Source: Cichorium intybus (lineage: Eukaryota; Streptophyta; Magnoliopsida; Asterales; Asteraceae). From it: a DNA stretch of 64,000 nt. The stretch lies in NCBI GenBank assembly GCA_023525715.1, contig CM042014.1, positions 22,692,904 to 22,756,903 of the forward strand. The letters run 5' to 3'. Every line of letters starts with the position of its first letter. Within the stretch, counting starts at the first letter, position 1. Shown piece after piece: positions 23,981 through 32,413 of the stretch. Both the position numbers and the translations under genes were made by a program. The notes beneath the pieces are model-generated. The model searched no databases. It was not told the origin of the DNA and was given only the letters and a program-made list of their open reading frames with translations.

Positions 23981-25080
23981 TGACGTGCACGCAGAGGTCG
24001 TCATGCGGTCAAAAATAAAAGATAACCTAACTTTCACTAGTATAGTGCAGTCAGGGTCGATCCACAGGAACTACGTGGTTAGCCTAGATTAGAGATTACC
24101 GACTAATAGTGTCACAGCTATAGTCGGAGGAATTGATTTCTATCTTACTACCTCAAACAATATTCAAACACACCAAAGCTAAGCTAAGCTATGCTCAAAT
24201 GACCTAGTTACTTTCTGAACTCAGAAGTACATCTCTGGATCAGAAGCAATTGAAGGCATCCAAACTAGCAAAACCGAGCAAGGCATAAACTAGCTAATAA
24301 CTAAAGTTCTATTGAACAGCTAATAGCCAAAGCCTAATGCTAAACTTAACCAAGTTAACTACTGTTTTCAGCAAAGGAAAACAGTCCCAACCAAGTCCAA
24401 AACAAAATCCAATCACAATCAAACAACCAAAACACAAGCTAACATCCAAAATACCGAAAAATCAATATTTAAGGTAACCGAATGATTTCATTCACTCAAA
24501 CCAATATTCAAACAGCAAATCAGTAACCAAAACTACCAAAAACAGGACCCTAAGCTAGAATTCAATGGTTGTCACACCCAAAGATTCAACTCAAGTATAC
24601 AAATGTTTAACTAAAATGAAATAAAATCTAAAACATGGAAATACCAAATGATGGCTTCTGAAATGGAATCCTCGAGTCAAAGAGCTTCTAGGTCGATGTT
24701 TACACCCGGTCTTTGCTAGGGTTTTCGGCTGGAAATGCCTCTATTTATAGTTGCAAATTTCCCGTGACCGCGCCGCGCAGAAGTGAAATCCGCGGCGCGC
24801 GTACTTATCCGTTCCCCGTTTTTTCGTCATTCAAATGTATTCCACCGCCTTACAGCCGCGTCGCGCAGAAGTGAATTCCGCGGCGCGCGTACGTGTTTAT
24901 CTGATTTTTCATTCTTTCCATACTTTTTCCTTTTTGTACACTTTTAGTCCCTGTTTCTGTTCTTTTTCTCCAGACAAGTCCTGACACGAAAAGTGAGAAT
25001 ACCCATGCATATTTGATATAATTTTACCAAGAACAGGGCTCAACAACGCCTAAAATACTTAATATCACTAGGCGTTGTCA
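23981..25080 (-). repeat. 5' LTR of the Athila-like element
   Basis: 1100 bp. On the minus strand a TATA-like CTATAAATAG lies at 24750-24741. The GC-word pairs (24768-24800 and 24856-24888) sit just upstream of it, so this part is probably the U3 promoter. Confidence 0.95.
24768..24888 (-). promoter_or_regulatory. Two GC-word pairs upstream of a TATA-like box
   Basis: CCGCGCCGCGC (24768-24778) and CCGCGGCGCGC (24790-24800) are separated by 11 bp. CCGCGTCGCGC (24856-24866) and CCGCGGCGCGC (24878-24888) are also separated by 11 bp. The core CGCGNCGCG is an odd palindrome. The nearest word starts 17 bp from the TATA-like box at 24741-24750. The same pairs recur in the other LTR. A regulatory role is inferred from position and spacing only. 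Confidence 0.55.
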
Positions 25081-25085
25081 ATGTT

Positions 25086-25717
25086 CTTATTGAAAAATGA
25101 TGGAACGAACAGTGGAAATAGATGACAAAGGCTTCATCATTAGGATTTACCCCTGAACAGACTTGTAAGAGTCATCGACTCCCATGAGAAGTTAAATGAG
25201 GCGTTGTTCATCAATAAACTTGGCTAATTTAGTAGAGGATCCGCAAGAACAAGGAGGAATACTGGATTTGTCGAAGTTCATCCCAAATACGAGTTGGTTT
25301 AGTGAAATAGGTAAAGAAATCATCAAATCTTGAGAAATTGAATAGAGTTATTGTTGAATTTGATCGATCAAAGCATAATCAGACTGTCCATATCATTGAT
25401 GAAGTTCACTCCAGATTTCCTTAGCAATAGAAAGAAATAGAACGCTATCGGCGAAAGATTTGGATAAGGAGTTGAGAATCCAGCTTATAACCATGGAATT
25501 CACACGATACCAAGTAGGATAAGTAGAAGAAGTAGCAAGACGCATATGAATGGTGTGATCAACGAATGGAAGCTTGTTTTTTGCTGACAGTAAAATCACC
25601 ATAGATCGCTTCTATGATGCAAATCTGATGCTAATAAATACATTGGAGACAAGAACGAAAATTGGATTATCTGAAGATCCAATGTAATACGGACTAGAAA
25701 CATCAATGAAATTAGAA
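25086..25717 (-). pseudogene. Copia gag fragment, 3' portion
   Basis: Minus-strand pieces resemble the gag-polypeptide of copia elements: SSPYYIGSSDNP, LLSAKNKLPFVDHTIHM, TWYRVNSMVISWILNSL and IAKEIWSELHQ. At least one stop and frame breaks are present. It continues the gag start at 27763-27799 across the solo LTR, and zinc-knuckle and pol pieces resume beyond the Athila-like insertion. Confidence 0.8.
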
Positions 25718-26022
25718 TGTAACGTCCCAAATCCAGTAAGAAATTTTTTCGTTTAAAAGCGATTCCAATACATGAAACGGGATGTCAAATAAAAATCATT
25801 CAAATTAAAACTTAGTATTCAAACATATAAAATCGTATTTAACAAAAACATTTGTAAAAATTATCCAGCGGAAGACTATATTATCAAAACCTCAGATACG
25901 GTATAGTCGTGCCGTGCTCCAAGCTCAAGCCAGCAAATACCTAAAACACAGTTAGGGTGAAAGAGTAAGCACAAAGCTTAGTGAGTTTCCCAAAATACCA
26001 CACGATTCATCACATAAACACA

Positions 26023-26240
26023 ATCATCACCCTCGGGTGCCCAGGTACTACCGGTTATGCATCGTCCTTGATCAAGCAACAACCCTTGGGTTTAAACATC
26101 CTCGAGTGCCCATGTACGATCGGTCATGCATCGTCCTTGATCATGCAACATCTCTTGTAGTTATCAACTCATTCTTTGATCTTTGGGTGCCCAGGTACGA
26201 TCTGTCATGCATCTTCCTTGATCTTGCAGCAACCCTCGAA
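26023..26240. repeat. Three-copy tandem repeat in the solo LTR
   Basis: Units of about 65-85 bp share GGGTGCCCAGGTAC, CGGTCATGCATCGTCCTTGATC and GCAACAACCCT with point differences. They lie in the TGTAACG-proximal part of the LTR, in the same relative place as the tandem array at 43258-43470 in the other solo-LTR-like block. Confidence 0.75.
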
Positions 26241-26691
26241 TCAATCAACTCATTCTTCAGTCGTCAGAATGAATCCAATGACTGCCACATAAAAGCACAA
26301 CAGCTGAAGCATACAGCCTAACCCATGGGGTTTCTATTATCAACTAAGCAGTCAAATAATGTAAGGCACTTCTAGCTACCATACAGTTGTACACACAGTA
26401 ATTAAGTTACCTACGTATGTAAATTCACCCATAGTATAGTGAGAAGACTCACCTGATCTGCAAAGCCAAGCAGCACTCCACACATGCGTCTTCAGATCCG
26501 ACACGCAAACTTCCTAACAAGGATAAACTCCACTTAGTACGTCCTAAACCCCAAACAAGATAAATCTCTAAGACCGGTACCCCGAACCCTCAAGTTTGAC
26601 CAAAAGTCAAACTGGTCAAAAAGTCATAGGTCAAAGGTCAAAGTCAACAAAAGTCAACAGACACAGTTAGCGCCGCTAACTTCCCTATTTA

Positions 26692-26904
26692 GGCTCTGTT
26701 TGGCATGCTAGCTGAAAAGCTAGCTTTTAGCTTATAAGCTAGCTTTTCAATAAGCTAGCTTCAAGTAGCTTATTGAAAAGCTAGCTTATAAGCTACTTTT
26801 TAATATACAATAAGCTACTTTAGTGGTTTTGCCAAACGCCAAAATACAATAAGCTCAAAAAATAAGGTAGCTTTTAAGCTATCTTATGTGCGCCAAACAC
26901 AGCC
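26692..26904. mobile_element. Tourist-like (PIF/Harbinger) MITE
   Basis: 213 bp with ends GGCTCTGTTTGGC and GCCAAACACAGCC (12 of 13 inverted match), flanked by TTA on both sides (26689-26691 and 26905-26907). The interior is itself a palindrome of AAGCTAGCTTATAAGCT words. TTA duplications and the TGTTTGGC end fit the Tourist/PIF group. It is inserted at the TTA of a TTAGCGCCGCTAA word in the solo LTR. Whether either Harbinger transposase in this window could move it is unknown; its termini differ from theirs. Confidence 0.8.
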
Positions 26905-27560
26905 TTAGCGCCGCTAACTATAAACAGCCTCAAAAGTCCAATAAGCTCTTAATCTATTTAGCCAAAGTCTTAAACTTTCCAGGAACCTTCCAAACAGTCT
27001 TTAAGTCCATAAAAATCCTAACTTTAATATCCAAACATAACCATGCTAGCCCAAGGACAAAATCCAAGTCCAAAAAGGCCTAAAACTCAACAAAACTACC
27101 CAAGAGAGCTTGGCTTACTCTCTAAACCAACTTAATGGTTCTAAATCATGACTTAAAGGCATAAAATTCCAAACTTTATCCTTCCCAACCATGGACAATC
27201 ACCAAAGGGACCATTACACTAATTTAACCCATAAAAATCCACTTATATATATGAAGAACCATAAAAACACATAAAGGTGGAATCTTTACTCACAATGGTC
27301 CAGAAACAAGGAGCTTTAGCTGATTCCCACATGAAGAAAGCCTCCCAGCAACACCAAGCATCATCTAGCATCATAATCTCTTCAATATAATATTTCAAGG
27401 TGACCAAATGAGCCAAAAATCAATCATCCATGACAGCTAGATAGAGGAGAAAAACGAGTTTGGAGGCTGAAAGGGTGCAAATGGCGGCTGCCCTAGGGTT
27501 CCCCACCCTTAAATACGACCCAAGCTTGAAAATATAGGGTTTTGGCCCAAACAGGACAAT

Positions 27561-27683
27561 TAGCGTCACTAACTGCAAACGTGCAAACCCACCAACATCC
27601 AGACGACCATAGCATCGCTAAACAAAATAATAGCGTCGCTAATTGCTTTATTAGCGCCGCTAATATCCATATTAGCGGCGCTA
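27561..27683 (-). promoter_or_regulatory. Phased TAGCGNCGCTA words in the solo LTR
   Basis: The words have centres at 27566, 27615, 27636, 27657 and 27678. The last four are exactly 21 bp apart. They are variants of TAGCGNCGCTA. Two more, at 26668-26678 and 26906-26916, would be 22 bp apart without the MITE. Regulatory function is inferred only from periodicity and TATA proximity. Confidence 0.5.
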
Positions 27684-27762
27684 ATGTCTTATTCCACCAA
27701 AACTTCAAAACTTATTTCCTTTAAAACAGTGAACTTACACTTTTTGGGGTTAGGGTCTTACA

Positions 27763-27868
27763 TGGAAGCTGATTCGGTTGAATTATTTGGTGAAGACATA
27801 ATGATTGAAGAAGAAATAAGAAGATGAAACATAATATAGATTGAGAAGAAACCTTCAATTTGATACCA
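27763..27868 (-). pseudogene. Copia gag 5' end and leader
   Basis: The minus-strand start ATG lies at 27799 and begins MSSPNNSTESAS, after which the frame runs into the solo LTR. The stretch 27856-27868 beside the LTR reads TGGTATCAAATTG on the minus strand, a degenerate initiator-Met-tRNA primer-binding site. Confidence 0.75.
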
Positions 27869-28079
27869 TGCTGTAATTATGGAACTTGAAAGATGAAGAA
27901 ATGAATTTTGTGAATGGTTAAGTTCTAATTCATCCATATGAGCTACATATACAGGAAGCAACAAATAAAAACTAACTATAACTAATTCCTAACAACTTTT
28001 TCAATAAATGACTAAATTACCCTTGTATCAATAACTAACAAAACTAACAATTGTTAACAAAATTGGGTTAAGTCTAACA
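27869..28079 (-). repeat. 5' LTR of the old copia element
   Basis: 211 bp, TGCTGTAATTATGG to GTCTAACA, followed by the AATAA target duplication. Partner of 12856-13065. Confidence 0.9.
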
Positions 28080-28084
28080 AATAA

Positions 28085-30400
28085 GCAATCTCAAACACCC
28101 TTTAGTCTATTTAACGACACCTTTATGTTATAGCAATGTATATTCTCAACCGAATGAGTGAGTGGTTAACAAAAATTTCCAAGATGTTGTGGGACAAGCA
28201 AATAAACGGTTTTTTGATTTCTTGATTTAAATATTATCAAAACAATAGAAGAGATCCGGTAAATAAAAGAACACGGATGTAGTTGCAGGGCCATGACCCA
28301 CGACATATCTTCCTAAACAATTGTCTCACGAGCACTTGGCCACTCGTCATCGTGCTTTATGCGCAACATGTTTTATGCAAGGTCAGAATCATGAATTGCA
28401 GACACTCAATCTCAATGATAAAGTTTTCTGGAATCGAGCTTTTCAATGCATTTTTGCCAAAGATTTTATCAACAATTGAAATATGGCGTAAAGGCAAAAA
28501 AACTAGCTAATTGACATAGTTATTGCTGAAATCACAAACTACAATGTCGAAATCACTAACTATAGATACTAAATCTTATTGAAAGAGTCGTGTCTGGCAT
28601 AAGATTTCATGGTCGCTTCTAACCTATGAATTTGGTTAGCAGTTGGAATCTGGCATAAAAGTCAAGAAACGACTGGTTAACTGGGCTGGTCTTTTTAAAC
28701 GGTATAGGAGATAACAAAAACACCAGAAATTTAGGAATTTATATCTACTTTGGCTTGATGGCAACTTGGATAAAATGTGTGTTTGAGACTAATATTTTAT
28801 GTGAGTTGCCATTGTCCAAGAAATAGCTATATATTCCTAGATTTTTAAAGAAGAATGTTTTTAGAGAAATCATTGTAAAATCTACACATATCTTTCGAGT
28901 TGTAATATGTACGCACAAATTTTAATATATAATGATTTTTTATTTATATGCACAAATCATTACCTTACATTTCATATGTCATTTCTCTACTAATTTATTT
29001 CATTGATCAATGAATTTATATCTCTTGTTCGACAATCTTTCACATTTGGTCTCCAACAAAATTTTATCTAAAAGATTGTCAAAACAAGATATAGAAAAAC
29101 ACTATTGTGTTTTCAAGTGCATTTTGTATCGTATGTAGAGCCTTCAAGATTATACATATGATATACCATATCTACACGAGCAATTATAAGTTGGATGGGA
29201 TGATCTTTTGTCGAAAATCAGTTCCATCACCACATGGTATAGAACATTAACAATCAGCTCGCTCATGTAACCTACCTCCAGATGTGGATGGTAGTCTGTT
29301 GGGCTAAAGGTACCACATCGTAGACATGAATACGACACCTATCTCTCTTTCTCTCTTAGTTCTCCTTTCATTATTGGGTTGCAAAGATTAAGCTAACGAA
29401 GCCACGAGTTTGGAGTTTATTGAGCCACAAAAAACCATGAAGAAGTTCATGGTTTTAGATGTATTGACTAGGGTTTGGATTTGTGATTATTTGTGTCCTT
29501 GGTCTTCCTTTGGGTGCGATTCCACTAGACAGGTGCTACTTTGGACCCTTATTCATCCAACTACTTAAAATCAATAGATGTAAACCCTAAATTTGATTTA
29601 AGTTTAAGTCTTAGTTATATGGTTTTGTTGAACATGAATCTGACTCTTAGTTTTTTGATTTTGCTTATGTTACGCTTCTGTTGCTATTTTTTATATTGTT
29701 ATTGTCATCAAACCCAACGAATGTCGTGAAACTTTCTTTGCCGCATTCCAATGATCTAGCCCGAGATTAGGTTGACATCAAACTAACATTATAATAATAT
29801 AAGCGATATCTAGATGAATACAAACTTGAGCATACATTAGGCTTCCAACTACAAAAGCATAAGGTATAACGTGCAATATTAGATTGATATCGGCCTAAGA
29901 TTACATTAATTTGTCTTCTTTAAATACAGGAGCAATAGAGAGGAGCATTCTTGTATGTTATAACGTGCAAGAACACATTAAATATATCAACCCTAAACAA
30001 CTGAATCCAATAATAACGATGACACTCAAATTCTTGCAAATGGTTGTTTGTACCATCTGACTCATTTAACCCTATCTCCCTCTATAGAATATTAGTTTTT
30101 GAAATAAATTTAAGTGAATATAAAAATTTGAAGCATGTTGAAACTTCTGAAAAGATATCTATCACCTCGGTTAATAAAATATGACCCATAACTTTCCTCT
30201 AAAATTTATTCCTAAAATACATGTCATGAAATGGTTAATCATAGATTTTTCCAACAGGTTATAATTTTCTATAAATTCCAAGAATCATTCATTATTAGAA
30301 ATCCACATAAATTATTCTTTAAATTTCAGGATAAATATTTTCATACTATTTTGTTTTTGAAATTCCAGTTTTCTTGATTTTTAATGCTTCAAATTTCTCA
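28085..30400. other. Intergenic, decayed repeats, no gene recognised
   Basis: No frame here shows a domain. Sequence between about 28860 and 29340 has the flavour of a decayed copia LTR (repeated ATTGTC and ATATCTTGTT words) and lies on the expected 3' side of the RNase H remnant at 30402-30900, but no boundaries could be set. Confidence 0.4.
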
Positions 30401-30401
30401 A

Positions 30402-30900
30402 TTATCTACACAAGTAGGTCTGCACATCTATTTCTTCAATATATCGGATAATAGAATAGAGAAATAAAAATATATTCCCTAACAAAAAATCAAGATTCAA
30501 AAAGAGGAGATCGAGGTTCAGCATTTCAAGCCTAGAAAGCAAGTGTTGAAACTTGTTATCGTCTGAAGCCTTCGTGAAGATATCAACAACTTGTTCATCT
30601 ATTTCGTGAAAGTGAAGTTTAACATGGCCTTTTTGAATGTTGTCTTTAAGGAAGTGGTATCTTATGTCAATAAGCTTTGTCATAGAGTAATGAATTGGGT
30701 TGTGAGAAATAGAAATAGCACCACATGAATAACAATATATTGGAATTTTGTTTGCATCTTGTAGTCATAGTCTTTGAGTTGTGTCTTCATCCAAAACACT
30801 TGTGAATAGTAACTGACACCAACAAAATATATTGGTTTTGTTGTAGAAGCGGATACATACGACTATCTCTTTAAAGTCCAGCTAACAAACTTTCTTCCAA
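30402..30900 (-). pseudogene. Copia RNase H 3' remnant (SIRE-like)
   Basis: The minus-strand frame at 30402-30683 reads MTKLIDIRYHFLKDNIQKG, then LHFHEIDEQVVDIFTKASDD and FQHLLSRLEMLN. This is the conserved end of copia RNase H (K-HIDIRYHF...ADIFTK). Upstream, to about 30900, out-of-frame pieces such as QVFWMKTQLKDYDYKMQ continue the same domain. Stops and frameshifts make it non-functional. No LTR pair was identified. Confidence 0.75.
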
Positions 30901-31009
30901 TAAATTTACAACTACCATATGTGCTTATTCTATCAAACTTATAGCCACCAGTTTACAACATGTGAGATTCCTTTGTATTAGCTTGAGATTGTGTATAAAT
31001 GCATTTTAA

Positions 31010-31600
31010 AACTCTAACCATAGAGCTTGCTAATTATCTATTATATAAATATAATAGATAATCAATACACTAATATTATTGTGTGAAAAACTCTAACCAT
31101 AGAGCTTGCTAATTATCAAGATCTTTGAAAAAGCTTGGGTTTGAAAAACTTCCACTATAACTTTTTAAAATTATGATAACGTTTTAGTTTAAAAAGATTT
31201 TGAAAAGACTTTTAAAAAGTTCATATTGTGAATGCTCTAGAACATCCACAATAGGAGCTCTTTTAGAGGTTTTTCAAAAGTTTTTTTCAATTGAAAAGCT
31301 CTCGTTAATTTAACAAGTTATAGGAGACCTTTTTTAAAATCAAGCTTTTTCAAAAAGCTTGATAATTAGCAAGCTCTATGTTTAAAGCTTTTTCACAAAT
31401 AATATTATCATATTGATATATCTATTTCATTTATATATATTGTCTTTGTAGGACCATAAAAAAACGATATGAGAATTTCTTGTATAGTATGTAGTTATAA
31501 AAGTTTTTTGGTTTGTGATTTAGCAATGATATAATACAAAAAGAACCAAAAATTTTTATTAAAAAACTTCCATGTTGTAAATGCTCTTACAAAGCCAAAA
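31010..31600. repeat. MITE-type repeat cluster
   Basis: accatagagcttgctaattatc occurs twice in direct orientation (about 31017 and 31096) and once inverted (about 31356-31378). Related words occur at about 6965-7000. Lengthy A/T runs and local inverted repeats suggest one or more non-autonomous DNA elements. No clean termini or target duplications were found. Confidence 0.4.
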
Positions 31601-31714
31601 TTTGGGGGATTCTCCAAACTTTGTTAACCAGGCTCCGACTTGGGCCGGACCACGTCAGGCTACCATACCATGTGTGAGGCGCTAAATCCTTGTCAGCTTT
31701 TTTGATAACTTAGT

Positions 31715-32044
31715 CATAGAGGTGCTTTAAAAAACCGGTTTTTTAAATAACCGAAAATAATAACCGAATCGGTTTTTTTAATAACCGGTTTTTTAATAAC
31801 CGAACCGGTTTTTTAGCCGGTTTTTTATCTGAAACCGAACCGATTTAAAAACCGAAAAAAACCGGTTTTTCTTCCGGTTAACCGAACCGAACCGGTTTAA
31901 AAATCGAAAAAAACCGGTTTGAAACTCAATCTCGTTAAAAAAAAACTGGTCAAAACCGGACCGGTTATAACCGAAACCGGTTTTTAAAAAAACCGGTTTT
32001 TAAATAACCGAAACCGGTTTTTAACCGGCTTTTGTGCACCTCTA
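31715..32044. mobile_element. hAT-like non-autonomous element made of AACCGGTT repeats
   Basis: The ends are CATAGAGGTGC on the left and GTGCACCTCTA on the right, so inverted repeats of the TAGAGGTG type known for hAT elements. The flanks are AACTTAGT (31707-31714) and AACTTAGA (32045-32052), a 7/8 match to an 8-bp target duplication. The interior is a dense array of AACCGGTTTTT and AACCGAAACC words in both orientations, so either strand can fold extensively. No coding sequence. Confidence 0.55.
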
Positions 32045-32052
32045 AACTTAGA

Positions 32053-32371
32053 TGACGAATTTTGGAGCCTAATTATCGAAAGAAAAAAATATTTAATTCG
32101 AGTTCTTGTAAAAACAATGAAACTTTTGTGGCCCTAATTAAAAAAACGACAAACTAGTTGTCAAAAATAATTTTGGAGTGGGGTTCTTAATTTCGGAGTG
32201 TCCGTACGAAATATATAGTTATTTGGCGCAATATTCCTAATTTCCCATATCATGATTAATTTGTTAGAAAACTTCTTTTAAATAGTTATTATTTTTATTT
32301 TCTTTTGTTATTTTACATAAAAACAATACAGGTTCTAATAAAAAAATGAATAAAAGTGAAGGCGTGAACAG

Positions 32372-32413
<42 letters not shown>

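Larger units (their letters stand above)
16669..25080 (-). mobile_element. Non-autonomous Athila-like Ty3/gypsy element, gag-pro plus env-position ORF, no pol
   Basis: The two LTRs are 1100 bp each, differ at about 7 positions by eye, and are flanked by ATGTT duplications (16664-16668 and 25081-25085). The primer-binding site beside the right LTR matches the 3' end of tRNA-Asp (CCCCGGCAACGGCGCCA on the plus strand, 23959-23975), as in Athila-type elements. A polypurine tract (AAGTGTGGGGTGTT, minus strand) adjoins the left LTR. Read on the minus strand, the order is LTR, PBS, gag-protease (23850-20731), a non-coding spacer, a second ORF (19972-18776), PPT, LTR. No reverse transcriptase, RNase H or integrase motif was found, so mobility would depend on an autonomous relative. 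It lies in the gag region of the older copia element. Confidence 0.9.
25718..27762 (-). mobile_element. Gypsy-type solo LTR inside copia gag
   Basis: A 2045-bp block, TGTAACGTCCC to GGGTCTTACA, flanked by TAGAA (25713-25717) and TGGAA (27763-27767), a 4/5 target duplication. The copia gag frame is recognisable on both sides, so the block is an insertion. There is no primer-binding site or coding region, hence a solo LTR. Minus orientation is suggested by TATA-like sequences at 27529-27537 and 27509-27516 that lie downstream of the GC words when read on that strand. It contains a three-copy tandem repeat, seven GC words and a nested MITE. Confidence 0.75.
12856..28079 (-). mobile_element. Old Ty1/copia element, degenerate, host of nested insertions
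   Basis: The LTRs are 12856-13065 and 27869-28079, with TG..CA ends and target duplications AATAA (12851-12855 and 28080-28084). The LTRs differ at about 8% of positions by eye, so this is an old insertion. A polypurine tract (GGGCGGAGGG, minus strand) adjoins the left LTR. The primer-binding site next to the right LTR begins TGGTATCAAA, a decayed initiator-Met-tRNA type. Minus-strand fragments of gag, protease, integrase, reverse transcriptase and RNase H are recognisable but broken by stops and frameshifts. Gag is split by the Athila-like element (16669-25080) and the solo LTR (25718-27762). Confidence 0.9.
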
